From NCBI GenBank assembly GCA_041391505.1, contig JAWKNW010000005.1, positions 208,811 through 272,810 of the forward strand: DNA of 64,000 nt. The letters are read 5' to 3'. This document shows positions 13,587 through 22,690 of this stretch, piece after piece. The notes below the pieces were generated by a model. That model was given only the letters and a program-made list of their open reading frames with translations. It was not told the origin of the DNA and made no database searches. The stretch is from Rhodothermales bacterium (GTDB lineage: Bacteria; Bacteroidota; Rhodothermia; Rhodothermales; JAHQVL01). The position numbers were made by a program, and so were the translations under genes. How positions within the stretch are numbered: position 1 is the first letter of the stretch; each line of letters starts with the position of its first letter.

Positions 13587-14732
13587 TCACGCTCCCGCGG
13601 CCCCGAATGACGGGTCGTAGGGGATGGGACGATGCGATTCGATGAACTGCACGATCGCTTCGGGGTCGTCGTGGATGGAAAGCAACTCCCGGTACTGTTT
13701 CGTCGCCGCGAGGTGCTGGAGGAGGGGATAGACGGGGCTGGTCTGGGTCCAGAACGCCGTATCGTAGAACACCATGGGGCTGACCACCTTCCAGCTGCCG
13801 TAGTGGTTCTGGGCAGCGTCCATGAAGACCTCCTGGATGGTGCCGGCGCTGCCGGGGGCATAGATGACCCCGGATGTGGCGATGGCGAGCAGCACGTCTT
13901 CGCGGATGCTGTTCGCAAAATATTTGGCGATATGCGAAGCGAACTGGTTGGTGGGTTCATGGCCGTAGAACCAGGTCGGTATCGCGAGGCTCTCTCCGCC
14001 GTCGGCATAGAGGTCCCGCACGGCGAAGCCGAGATCGAGGTAGGCGTCCTCATGGTACGACGGCTCGCCGGCCAGCATGTCGATGGCTTCATCGAGGTCG
14101 CCCGGCTGATAGCGGGCCATGTAGGCGCCCAGGTTGCCGGCTTCCATGGCGCCGGGGCCCCCGCCCGTCGCGATGAAATACCCCCGGCCGGTGAGGCTGT
14201 ACGCCATGCGGGCGACATCGCGATAGGCCGGCTCGCCGCGCTTCATGCGGTGGCCGCCCATGATGGCTACGATCTGGGGATGCGCATCGAGGAGTTCTTC
14301 CAGCGCGTCGTCGATGGCGTGGTCGTGCAGGCGCTGGGCGAGCGCTTCGAGGATCGGCGGCGGACTGTCGCTGAGGCGGTAGCGCGTAAAGTGCTGATAG
14401 ATGGTCATGTCCAGCGCATCGCGCTGGAAGCTGCCGGGGTCGCCGCGCCGGTATCCCTGCATCAGCTCGTCGATGGTGTAGAGCGTCGAGCGGTAGGGGC
14501 GATAGGGCAGGCCGGGGAGGCGGGGAAAGATGAGCCCGCCGCTGCCGACGATGTGGCTCAGGACGCGGTCCTCGAACTGGCATCCAAGAAACGCCGCGCC
14601 GGCCGCCGAAACGCCGAGGAGGACCTCCGACTGGTCCTGCAGGTCCAGGCCCTGGCAGACGACGGCCTCGAGGTTTCCGTATTCCTGGATGTGGCCCAGG
14701 AGGGCAGCGACGGAGCCGAATTCAAAATGCAT
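13587..14732 (-). CDS. LOG-like Rossmann-fold protein with long N-terminal domain
   Basis: 381 residues from the ATG at 14732. Upstream in-frame sequence looks like untranslated arginine-rich noise, so the shorter start was preferred. The C-terminal half has the TIGR00730/LOG signature: IVAIMGGHRMKRG, then ATGGGPGAMEAGNLG, and YAPGSAGTIQEVFMD in the place of PGGxGTxxE. LOG proteins hydrolyse nucleoside 5'-monophosphates and are named for cytokinin activation. The N-terminal ~140 residues are an unassigned domain. The second motif reads PGSAGT rather than PGGAGT, so activity is uncertain. Confidence 0.7.
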   Translation of the reverse strand: MHFEFGSVAALLGHIQEYGNLEAVVCQGLDLQDQSEVLLGVSAAGAAFLGCQFEDRVLSHIVGSGGLIFPRLPGLPYRPYRSTLYTIDELMQGYRRGDPGSFQRDALDMTIYQHFTRYRLSDSPPPILEALAQRLHDHAIDDALEELLDAHPQIVAIMGGHRMKRGEPAYRDVARMAYSLTGRGYFIATGGGPGAMEAGNLGAYMARYQPGDLDEAIDMLAGEPSYHEDAYLDLGFAVRDLYADGGESLAIPTWFYGHEPTNQFASHIAKYFANSIREDVLLAIATSGVIYAPGSAGTIQEVFMDAAQNHYGSWKVVSPMVFYDTAFWTQTSPVYPLLQHLAATKQYRELLSIHDDPEAIVQFIESHRPIPYDPSFGAAGA

Positions 14733-14887
14733 GGGTAGACAATCAGGTGACAGGCGTGCCCTGCATGCCGCGTGGCGACGCCGGCGGGGCAAGGATCCAT
14801 GGACAAACCGGCACAGATCGGTGGGCATCTTCTGTAACCGCTTCCGCCTTGTATGGCATCGACGACGTTACGTTTCATCCCGGCACA

Positions 14888-16567
14888 TTATCGATGCGCC
14901 ACCGCCTGGATCACGGCGCGGCCGGCGGTTTCCATGCGTACGAAGTAGAGGCCGGCCGGCCGGTCGGACCAATCCATCCGGACCTCGTGCGGCCCAGCGG
15001 CCTGGCGCGCGTCGACGAGGACATCGAGCCGGCGGCCCAGCAGGTCGAACAGGGCGATGCGGACCGCGCCGTCGGCGGGCAGGGTGTAGGCGATCGTGCT
15101 GGAGCCGGAGGCCGGCGATGGGTAGACGCTCAGCGCATAGTCCGGCTGAGGGACTTCCGGTTCGATATCCACGGACATCACCGGGAGCTGGACTTCCCAC
15201 AGCCCCCGCGAGGCGCCGTTCTCGATGACATAGAGCGTTGTTTCCAGCGGGTCGAATACCGCGTCGATCGGGTGGTCGAAGCCCGTCACCAGCTGGGTCG
15301 CGTGCATGACGTAGGCGTCGCCGATCTTCTCCAGGTCGATGTGCAGGAGGTCCTCGCCATCGTCTTCCATCGGCGCGAGGAGGTTGGTGGTCGGATCGTT
15401 CCAGCTCAATACGAAGGCGTCTTCTCTGAACTCCTCGGCGATGACCTGGCCAGCATCCACGATGATGCGGTCGGACCGGTTGAAGACCAGTCCCAACGGC
15501 GAACGGTGCGCGGTGAACGAGTGGATGGACTCGCCGGCCTCGCTGGCGTCGATGATTTCGCCGTTCAGGGGATCCATGTACCGGTCGGCGTCGGGGCCCC
15601 TGTTGGGGATGGGGTCGGTGAAGGTGACGCCGGCTGGCGGGGTGGGGAAGGACGGATCGTCGTAGAAGAAGCCGCGGAGATACGCGGTGGAGGTCGGGTT
15701 GATCAGCGGATCCTGATCGGGGTCGAAGCCGGGGAATTGCTGCGGCGTCTCGTTGTCGCCCATCCGCCACGGGAATCCATAGTGATGGCCTTCCCGGATC
15801 CAGTTGAGTTCTTCGGGGTCGTTGCGGTCGCCCGAGTTCTCCGTCCCGAACAGATCGCCGGTCGGCCCGAACGCCATCGAAAACGTGTTTCGGATCCCCC
15901 GCGCAAAGACGTAGGGTGCGAGCGCCGTGCTGTCGTTGGGCAGCAGCAGGTCGGTGCTGTCGGCCGGCAGGCGGAAGATGACGGTGGTCAGGGGGATATC
16001 GCGGAGGCCGGGGAAGTTGCCGGCGTTTTCGTGCACTTCGCCGTGGTCCGACCGCGCGCCGCTGTTCACAAATACATACGCGCCGTCCGGGCTCACCACG
16101 ACGCCGTTGAACAGATGGTTAAATCCGTCGCCGGTGAGCGGATAGGGCTCGGTTCGCGCGAGGGTGCTCCACGTGCGCGCATGATTCTGTGGATTCGAGG
16201 GATCCACACGGACGCCGCGTTTGATCCAAGCGGTGGTGACGAGGTCGTCGGCTTCGTTGCCGACGAGGTAGATCGTGTCGTCCGGCCCGATGGCCATGCC
16301 CTGCGGGGCGTTCAGTCCATGCGAGTCGGTAGTGTAGAGCAGGTCCGATTCCCATCCTTGCTCGTTTTCGATCAGCCGGTAGATGTTGCCGTTGACCCGC
16401 ATGTAGTAGAGCTCTTCCGAGCGGAGTGAGCGTTCGAGCTGCACGGCGTCGGGGAAGACGGTGCCGAGACGCGTGACGAGGATGTCGCTGCGCGTGGGGG
16501 TCTGGGCGACCGCGGGGAGGCCGGTGGTTCCAGCCAGCGCGACAAGGAAGAGGGCGATCCGATGCAT
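14888..16567 (-). CDS. Secreted PQQ-type sugar dehydrogenase with type IX sorting domain
   Basis: 559 residues from the ATG at 16567; the preceding codon, at 16570, is also ATG. A signal peptide (MHRIALFLVALAGTTGLPAVAQ) precedes a six-bladed glucose/sorbosone-dehydrogenase-like propeller. Signatures include ARGIRNTFSMAFGPTGDLF, ENSGDRNDPEELNW and HHYGFPW. The last ~85 residues (YALSVYPSPASGSSTI...FDLLGRR...GLYFVRM) form a Por/type IX C-terminal sorting domain, placing the protein outside the outer membrane. Family members oxidise aldoses with PQQ; the actual substrate and cofactor are not shown by the sequence. It lies just downstream of the DUF6351 gene (47-base gap), same strand. Confidence 0.82.
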   Translation of the reverse strand: MHRIALFLVALAGTTGLPAVAQTPTRSDILVTRLGTVFPDAVQLERSLRSEELYYMRVNGNIYRLIENEQGWESDLLYTTDSHGLNAPQGMAIGPDDTIYLVGNEADDLVTTAWIKRGVRVDPSNPQNHARTWSTLARTEPYPLTGDGFNHLFNGVVVSPDGAYVFVNSGARSDHGEVHENAGNFPGLRDIPLTTVIFRLPADSTDLLLPNDSTALAPYVFARGIRNTFSMAFGPTGDLFGTENSGDRNDPEELNWIREGHHYGFPWRMGDNETPQQFPGFDPDQDPLINPTSTAYLRGFFYDDPSFPTPPAGVTFTDPIPNRGPDADRYMDPLNGEIIDASEAGESIHSFTAHRSPLGLVFNRSDRIIVDAGQVIAEEFREDAFVLSWNDPTTNLLAPMEDDGEDLLHIDLEKIGDAYVMHATQLVTGFDHPIDAVFDPLETTLYVIENGASRGLWEVQLPVMSVDIEPEVPQPDYALSVYPSPASGSSTIAYTLPADGAVRIALFDLLGRRLDVLVDARQAAGPHEVRMDWSDRPAGLYFVRMETAGRAVIQAVAHR

Positions 16568-16614
16568 CATGTTCTGCAGGTTTGGCGATGGCGCGGCCAC
16601 GAAGTTTCATGGCC

Positions 16615-18789
16615 CTACGGCAATGGGGGGCGTCGGGCGTCGGGGCGGGTGTAATCACAAACGCCTTCCGGGAATATCGCCTCCATGCGGGTGCGTTGCT
16701 GTGGGGACATCTCCCATGCGCCATACAGACCTTGCCGCACGGCGTCGTCGATGGGCTGGAGCTGGCACTTGAACACATCCCCGGTGATCGGGCCGCCGGC
16801 CACGATGCGCGAGGTGCGGTACACCGGAAACCGCTCGGCGCAGGGGCCCTTCGGCCGGTCGTCCAGGATGCCGTTCCAGGCGTCGGGGCCGCTGTAGATC
16901 AGGGAGCCGTCCACGTCGTAGCAGCTGTCGACGGCGCGATCCGGCTTGTTGCCGGCGACGCCGCGTTCCGGGTGGTCGCGCAGGTTCGCCATCCATTCGT
17001 CGATGACCTGGAAGGCGAGCGGCGTCTGGTCGTAGCGCTCGCGGTCCGTCCCCGTGTCCGTGAACCAGACGACCTGATTCGCGGCGTCGCCGTCGTGGTT
17101 CAGCATGCGCTGGCGGATGGCGAAGGACTGGTGGCTGTTGTGCATGTCGAGCACCTCTTCCAGGTAATGACGCCAGTCGATCAGGGGGATGTCGATCTGG
17201 CCGGTAAAGACCATCCCGCTGGTATAGGCCGCCTCGATGGCGCCGGCATCGGCCGTGGTGCGCGGCGCCGGCGGGTCGCCGGCGTCGTTCGGGCTGAGCG
17301 TCATGTTGCGGGCGCTGTGGATGTCGAGGCCGCCTTCGGGCAAATAAGGCTGGCCTTCCTGCACCGATTCCTTCGCCGGCTTCCATCCTCCTATGCGCGC
17401 GTTCAGGTCGATGAATTCATCCGGCGAAATATGGCCGTCGAGCAGGGCCTGGAGACCGTACTGGACGCCGACATTGTCCCACGTCCGCCGCGCGTAGCCG
17501 TCGGCGTTGGTGCCGTAGATCTGCACGAGGTCGCCGAAGTGCGTCCACTCGGTGGATGCCTGGTCCTCGGCGGAGATGCCGGGCGCGGTGCCGTAATGCG
17601 GGTTGAAGGTCAGCGGCGTGAGCCCGCGCCATCCACGAATGCATTCGGTAAGGCCGGGGCGGTCGCCGTTGTAGCGGTTGGGTAGGAGGTCGGACGCGTT
17701 CATGCCTTCCAACCAGGGGCGGTTCGACCAGGTTGCCCACTTGGATGCCGGATCCTTCGCGACCTCCGCGTCCATGTAGCGTTCGAGCAGTTCGCAGTCG
17801 CCGACGTGGATCGTCTGCGTAATCATATCGGGATACGCGTACTGCGGCACGCCGGCGTCGATGAGCCCGGGATGATTTTGCCCGTAGACGTATTGCTGGA
17901 TGCCGCCGCCCGACCCGCCGACGCCGACGGTGTAGAGTGGCGTGCCGTATGCCGCGACGAACCGGTTCTTGACCATGAGCGCGGTTTCGCCGCCCACCTG
18001 AAGGTCGTAATGAGTCGAGGTGCGGGTGCCGGTGGAGTAGAGGATCGCGTAGCCCGTTTCGAGCCCGTAGGGATAGAGCATGTCGCCCGGGCTCGGATTG
18101 CCCTGGTAGTGTCCGATGCCCACCCCGCCCTGGAAGGCGTAGATGACGCGGCGATTCCAGGCGCTGAGGTCGGGCGCGCCGGCCTCCTGGCTCGCCGGCG
18201 ACAGCATCGCGATGCTATAGATGAACCGGTTGATGGTGCCGCGTTCCCAGCGAACGATGAAGTCGACCGTCTCACCGTCGAGCGTGGTGGTTTGCGCGAG
18301 GTCGGCCGGCCGCGGGCCGGCGGGGTCGTACGGTTTCCAGTCGTCGTCGAGGGTGGAGCGGTAGACAAAGTCGACGGCCGTAGGGATGGTGCAGTCGGCG
18401 TCGACCGGCGCGCCGAGTCGGGCGCGGGCGCGGTGCTCTTCGGAGGCGCACACGAAGGGCGTCTGGGCCGGCCCCGAGAACATGGGGCCCTCTATGGGAT
18501 AGTTGGTGAGGGTGATCGACGCCTTCGCCGAGCCGGCCCTGGCCTCGACGGTATTCGCCCCGTCCCGCAGTGCCGTGAGGACGCCTTCCAGCACGCCGTC
18601 CCCGTTCGGAGCAAACCCTTCCACCGGCTCGCCGTTCAGCGTGAGGACCGCTTCGGTCGCCGCGCTGCCGGCGATCTGCAGGCGCGCCATGCCGCCGCTG
18701 ACCCACTCCGCCGGCCCGGAGACGACGTCGATGCGGAGGGCGTCCGGCGGCGCGCCGCAGCCGGCGAGGAGGGCGAGAAGGAGCACCAT
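16615..18789 (-). CDS. DUF6351 family lipoprotein, alpha/beta-hydrolase-like
   Basis: 724 residues from the ATG at 18789. This start gives a clean lipoprotein signal (MVLLLALLAGCGAP, lipobox LAGC), whereas longer in-frame starts run into intergenic repeat DNA. An N-terminal Ig-like region (about 30-120) is followed by the large DUF6351 domain. A nucleophile-elbow-like GVGGSGGGIQQY is followed by HPGLIDAGVPQYAYPDM, reminiscent of tannase/feruloyl-esterase-type hydrolases. Activity is unknown. The start codon lies one base from a palindromic repeat, so the whole 5' region is repeat-derived. The sugar dehydrogenase follows after 47 bases. Confidence 0.72.
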   Translation of the reverse strand: MVLLLALLAGCGAPPDALRIDVVSGPAEWVSGGMARLQIAGSAATEAVLTLNGEPVEGFAPNGDGVLEGVLTALRDGANTVEARAGSAKASITLTNYPIEGPMFSGPAQTPFVCASEEHRARARLGAPVDADCTIPTAVDFVYRSTLDDDWKPYDPAGPRPADLAQTTTLDGETVDFIVRWERGTINRFIYSIAMLSPASQEAGAPDLSAWNRRVIYAFQGGVGIGHYQGNPSPGDMLYPYGLETGYAILYSTGTRTSTHYDLQVGGETALMVKNRFVAAYGTPLYTVGVGGSGGGIQQYVYGQNHPGLIDAGVPQYAYPDMITQTIHVGDCELLERYMDAEVAKDPASKWATWSNRPWLEGMNASDLLPNRYNGDRPGLTECIRGWRGLTPLTFNPHYGTAPGISAEDQASTEWTHFGDLVQIYGTNADGYARRTWDNVGVQYGLQALLDGHISPDEFIDLNARIGGWKPAKESVQEGQPYLPEGGLDIHSARNMTLSPNDAGDPPAPRTTADAGAIEAAYTSGMVFTGQIDIPLIDWRHYLEEVLDMHNSHQSFAIRQRMLNHDGDAANQVVWFTDTGTDRERYDQTPLAFQVIDEWMANLRDHPERGVAGNKPDRAVDSCYDVDGSLIYSGPDAWNGILDDRPKGPCAERFPVYRTSRIVAGGPITGDVFKCQLQPIDDAVRQGLYGAWEMSPQQRTRMEAIFPEGVCDYTRPDARRPPLP

Positions 18790-18790
18790 G

Positions 18791-19438
18791 GCCGTAGGTC
18801 GGGTTAGCGCAGCGTAACCCGACATCTGTAAATAAACGTATCGCATCGGTTCGTGTTGATGATGGTCGGTTAACGGTCTGGCGATGTTGGTGACGGATGT
18901 TTTTTGCATCGAATCGTCGGGTTACGGCCGGATGGGCCTTGAGGGCGTATGGGACCGTGCCGGCCGGCCCAACCCGACCTACGGTTTTGCTGGTGACGGA
19001 TGTCGGTTGCATCGAATCGTCGGGTTACGGCCGGATGGGCCCGGAGGGCGTTTGGGAACGTAGCGGCCGGCCAAACCCGACCTACGGTTTTGCGATGTGC
19101 ACCCTACACGTTGCATTATCCCCCGCTTCCCAATCCCTCCCAGAGCCCCTGCAAATACATGGCGCCGAGGCCGTAGGTCGGGTTAGCGTAGCGTAACCCG
19201 ACATCTGTACACAATCGTATCGCATCGGTTCGTGTTGATGACGGTCGGTTAACGGTCTGGCGATGCTGGTGACGGATGTTTTTTGCATCGAATCGTCGGG
19301 TTACGGCCTGGCGATGCACGCGGATGTCACGGCATCGGGTTGTCGGGTTACGGCCGGATGGGCCTTGAGGGCGTTTGGGAACGTGGCGGCCGGCCCAACC
19401 CGACCTACGGTTTTGCGATGTGCACCATACATTTTGCA
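18791..19438. repeat. Tandemly duplicated palindromic (REP-like) repeat cluster
   Basis: This 650-base gene-free stretch holds two copies of GTAGGTCGGGTTAGCG-AGCGTAACCCGAC (from 18791 and 19170). It also holds three 75-base copies running from GTCGGGTTACGGCCGGATGG to AACCCGACCTACGGTTTTGC (18916-18990, 19019-19093, 19342-19416). The outer and inner arms are inverted, so each unit can fold. Segments 19019-19170 and 19342-19493 match at an offset of 323 bases, including the tail of the mannonate dehydratase gene. Confidence 0.85.
19116..19170 (-). pseudogene. Duplicated 3' tail of mannonate dehydratase gene
   Basis: This stretch encodes LGAMYLQGLWEGLGSGG and a stop, repeating the last residues of the neighbouring uxuA copy 323 bases away. 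It is a remnant of a local tandem duplication and is not expected to be translated on its own. Confidence 0.75.
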
Positions 19439-20482
19439 TTATCCTCCGCTTCCCAATCCCTCCCAGAGCCCCTGCAAATACATGGCGCCGAGGGCGCGGT
19501 CGTAGAGGCCGTAGCCGGCGCGGCCGGTCTCGCCCCAGATCATCCGGCCGTGGTCCGGACGCATCGGGCCGCTGAAGCCGATGTCGCGGTAGGCTTTCAT
19601 GACCTCCCGCATCGGGACGCTGCCGAAACGCGAGGGGTGCTCGCTTTCGTGGAACTGTTTCTCGCCGGTGACCCGGACGTTGCGGGAGTGGGCGAAGTGG
19701 ATCCGGCCGGCGCCGCCGATCTCGCGGATCGTGGCGGGCAGGTCGTTCGCCGGGTTGGCGCCCAGCGATCCGGTGCATAGCGTGACGCCGTTGGCGGGGC
19801 TGTCGACCAGCCGGATGAAACGGCGGAGCGCCGCCTGCGACCCGATGATGCGGGGCAGGCCAAGCGTCGACCAGGGCGGGTCGTCGGGGTGGATCGCCAT
19901 CCGCACGCCGGCGGACTCGGCGACCGGGATGACGCGCTCCAGGAAATAACCGAGGTGATCCCAGAGCTGCTCCTCGTCCATCGTCTTGTAGGAGTCGAAG
20001 AGGGCGTTGAGCTGCCGGGCGTCGTAGGCGGTGGCCCATCCGGGGAGCGAGCCCGTGCCCTGCGACAGGTCGATCCGCCCGAGCGCCTCGTGGTCGTAGC
20101 TGAGGGCCGTCGAGCCGTCGGGCATCGGCATCGCGAGGTCGGTGCGCGTCCAGTCGAACACCGTCATGAAGTTGTAGCACAGCACGGGGATGCCGGTGGC
20201 GCCGGCGTGCTCGACGCTGCGGCAGTAGTTCTCGATCAGCGCGTCGCGCGAAGGCTTTCCGAGCTTGATGTCCTCGTGGACGGGGATGCTCTCGATGACG
20301 TCGAACGCGAGGCCGGCGGCCTCGATGGCGGCCTTAAGCTCCTGGATTTGTTCGAGCGGCCATACTTCGCCGGGCGGGATATCGTACAGCGCGCTGACGA
20401 TCCCGACCATCCCGGGAATCTGCCGGATAGAGTCCAGCGTCACCCGGTCGTCGGGGCCGTACCAGCGGAAGGTCATGCGCAT
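19439..20482 (-). CDS. uxuA: Mannonate dehydratase
   Basis: 347 residues, the typical length of UxuA, a cytoplasmic TIM-barrel metal enzyme that converts D-mannonate to 2-keto-3-deoxygluconate in glucuronate breakdown. It opens with TFRWYGPDDRVTLDSIRQIPG, a family hallmark, and carries VIESIPVHEDIKLG, CYNFMTVFDWTRTD, IHPDDPP, LCTGSLGANP and HSRNV with metal-binding His/Cys residues. The C-terminus (MRPDHGRMIW, GYGLYDRALGAMYLQGLWEGL) is also typical. The 3' end is duplicated in the adjacent repeat cluster. No uxaC or uxuB was seen nearby. Confidence 0.94.
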   Translation of the reverse strand: MRMTFRWYGPDDRVTLDSIRQIPGMVGIVSALYDIPPGEVWPLEQIQELKAAIEAAGLAFDVIESIPVHEDIKLGKPSRDALIENYCRSVEHAGATGIPVLCYNFMTVFDWTRTDLAMPMPDGSTALSYDHEALGRIDLSQGTGSLPGWATAYDARQLNALFDSYKTMDEEQLWDHLGYFLERVIPVAESAGVRMAIHPDDPPWSTLGLPRIIGSQAALRRFIRLVDSPANGVTLCTGSLGANPANDLPATIREIGGAGRIHFAHSRNVRVTGEKQFHESEHPSRFGSVPMREVMKAYRDIGFSGPMRPDHGRMIWGETGRAGYGLYDRALGAMYLQGLWEGLGSGG

Positions 20483-20721
20483 AGGGGCAGGTAGAAAGTT
20501 GGCGGGTTGCGGGTTGGCAGGCTTGTCCTGAGGGCCGCAGGCCTGAAGGATCTACGGCAGGTTGCAAGTTCGAGTGTGCGGCACCAACCTGCAACCGTAC
20601 TAACGGTCAGGCTGCAACTATACAACCGGCTGTCCGCCTCGGGCATTTTCCCGTCGGGATGCTTGATGTTCGCCGGAAGCGCTATCTTGCAGGACGAACC
20701 TCCCACTGAAACGCTGTACCC
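20483..20721. repeat. Divergent spacer with GGTTGCAGG-type words
   Basis: Between divergent genes. Left arm GTTGGCGGGTTGCGGGTTGGCAGG (20499-20521); right part CAGGTTGCAAGTTCG...CACCAACCTGCAACCG (20568-20597), giving inverted copies. An inner hairpin TCCTGAGGGCC-GCA-GGCCTGAAGGA lies at 20526-20550. No promoter was identified with confidence. Confidence 0.5.
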
Positions 20722-22041
20722 ATGGCCTCTTCGCTCCGCCCCCGTTTTTCCCTCTACGTCCTCGTTCTTTCGCTCGCCTTCGGCCTCACGGCTTCGGCGC
20801 AGACGAAGTCGCAACAGAAATCTCCGCCCCTCGCCGAAGCGAGTCCGGAGTCCGTCGGCATGTCCGCCGAGCGGCTGGCGCGGATCGATGCGATGTGCCG
20901 GGAGGCGGTGGCCGACGGCGACGTCCCGGGTGTCGTCGCGCTCGTTGCCCGGCATGGCAAGATCGTGTTCTGGAAGGCCTACGGCTCGGCCGACAACCAG
21001 GCCGGCCGCGCGCTCAAGCGGGACGATATCTTCCGCATCGCCTCGCAGAGCAAGGCGATCACGTCCACGGCCGTCATGATGCTATGGGAGGAAGGCCGGT
21101 TTCAGCTGGACGACCCGATTTCGAAGTACATCCCGGCGTTCAAAAACCCGCAGGTGCTGCAGAGCTTCCAGTACCGCGACACCACCTACACCACGGTGCC
21201 GGCCAGCCGCGAGATCCGCATCCGCGATCTCCTCACCCACACCTCCGGCCTCGGCTACGGCGTGATCGACGGCGACGAGCGGTTCCAGATGATGTATGAG
21301 AAGGCCGGCGTCACCGACCTGTTCACCACCGAAAATATCTCCATCGAGGAAAGCGTCAAGAAACTGGCCACGCTCCCGCTGCACCACAATCCCGGGGAGA
21401 AGTTCACCTACAGCGAAGGCCTCGACGTGCTCGGGTATTTCATCGAGGTCGTCTCCGGCAAGCCGTTCGACGTGTTTCTGCGCGAGCGGCTGTTCGATCC
21501 CCTCGGGATGAACGACACCTGGTTCTACCTGCCCGAAAACAAGGGCGATCGGCTGGTCGCCGTACAGCGGAAATCGAGCGAAGGCGACTGGGAACGGTAT
21601 CCCGTCACGTTCTACGACCCGGATTATCCCCGGAAAGGCGCCCGGCGATTCTTCTCCGGCGGCGCCGGCCTGTCGAGCACGGCGAAAGACTACGCGACCT
21701 TCCTGCAGATGTACCTCAACGGCGGCGAGCTGAACGGAACGCGCATCCTGAGCCGAACGACCATCGAGACCATGATGAGCAACCAGACGGGCGACCTCTA
21801 CGGGACCAGTACGCGCAACTACTACGGCCTGGCGTTCGGCGTCGTCGACGAGCACGGCGAAGCGCGGGGCGGGCAGGGGAGCGCCGGCACGTTTACCTGG
21901 GGCGGGTATTTCAACACCCAGTATTTCGCCGACCCGCAAGAGGAACTCGTCGGCATCCTGATGAAACAGACCCAGGGCCCGACGACCGACGAAACCGGCT
22001 GGAAGTTTCAGCTCCTGGTCGGGCAGGCGGTGGATGATTGA
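20722..22041 (+). CDS. Secreted serine hydrolase, beta-lactamase/EstB type
   Basis: 439 residues with signal peptide (MASSLRPRFSLYVLVLSLAFGLTASAQ). It belongs to the class C beta-lactamase/esterase fold. In contrast to the pseudoenzyme at 4970-7369, the SxxK motif is intact (IASQSKAIT near residue 113), with YSEGLDVLGYF supplying the Tyr and a late GGYFNTQYFADP region. Conserved LLTHTSGLGYG is also present. It likely acts in the periplasm on an ester or amide; the physiological substrate is unknown. It is divergent from uxuA and convergent with a hypothetical gene 6 bases away. Confidence 0.88.
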   Translation: MASSLRPRFSLYVLVLSLAFGLTASAQTKSQQKSPPLAEASPESVGMSAERLARIDAMCREAVADGDVPGVVALVARHGKIVFWKAYGSADNQAGRALKRDDIFRIASQSKAITSTAVMMLWEEGRFQLDDPISKYIPAFKNPQVLQSFQYRDTTYTTVPASREIRIRDLLTHTSGLGYGVIDGDERFQMMYEKAGVTDLFTTENISIEESVKKLATLPLHHNPGEKFTYSEGLDVLGYFIEVVSGKPFDVFLRERLFDPLGMNDTWFYLPENKGDRLVAVQRKSSEGDWERYPVTFYDPDYPRKGARRFFSGGAGLSSTAKDYATFLQMYLNGGELNGTRILSRTTIETMMSNQTGDLYGTSTRNYYGLAFGVVDEHGEARGGQGSAGTFTWGGYFNTQYFADPQEELVGILMKQTQGPTTDETGWKFQLLVGQAVDD

Positions 22042-22047
22042 TGGAGG

Positions 22048-22596
22048 TTAAATCATCATAAATCCAGGGTGCTGGAGCCAGGATCGGAGGAAGAGGGGAT
22101 CGGAGACGTGGTACTGGAAGTAGCCGTTGACGGTGCAGAGCCGGCCGCGCATGCGCTGCAGGTTCTGGATCTTTTCGCGCTGGGACTCCGTCAGGCGGCC
22201 GGGCGTCAGGAAGCCGCAGTAATCGACCAGGCCGCGCAGTTTTTCGGCGAGGATGAGCGTGAGTCCGCCGATGAGGTGGTGGTCGCTCGCCTCGGTTTCA
22301 TAGCTGCCGACAGTGAAGGCGTAGGTTGGCTTCCAGCCGAAGCAGGCCCCGATCACCTCCGCCTCGTGGTCGTCGATGAGCGTTTCGTTGGTGTAGAAGC
22401 TCATGTAGAGCCGGCGTGCCGGTCCGCGGTACCGGATGCGGATCGGGTACCCGTTGGCGAGGGAGAAGTCCCATCCCTCTTCGTCGAACAGGCCGGGCTC
22501 GAAGTCCGTGCTAATTTTACGGAGCCCCTGCTCGAGGATTTCGATATGTTTTTCAGTGAGCGGTCTGGGGAGCAGGATGCGCGCGCGAAGTCCCAT
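22048..22596 (-). CDS. Hypothetical protein, possibly DUF6368-like
   Basis: 182 residues, soluble, with no signal peptide or membrane span. It starts MGLRARILLPRPLTEKHIE and contains YRGPARRLYMSFYTNETLIDD, then DHHLIGGLTLILAEKLRGLVDYCGFL. The arrangement faintly recalls the DUF6368 group of small proteins, some of which are immunity-like, but this is from memory of the general pattern and is not secure. The stop codon is 6 bases from that of the convergent serine hydrolase. Confidence 0.6.
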   Translation of the reverse strand: MGLRARILLPRPLTEKHIEILEQGLRKISTDFEPGLFDEEGWDFSLANGYPIRIRYRGPARRLYMSFYTNETLIDDHEAEVIGACFGWKPTYAFTVGSYETEASDHHLIGGLTLILAEKLRGLVDYCGFLTPGRLTESQREKIQNLQRMRGRLCTVNGYFQYHVSDPLFLRSWLQHPGFMMI

Positions 22597-22690
22597 GGGT
22601 CTGTGTCGTGAGCGACATGCCGGCGCGGCCGGCGGGAGACGGTCTATGGCCTGAATTCGTCGCAGACGCGCATGCCGGCGAATTTATCGG

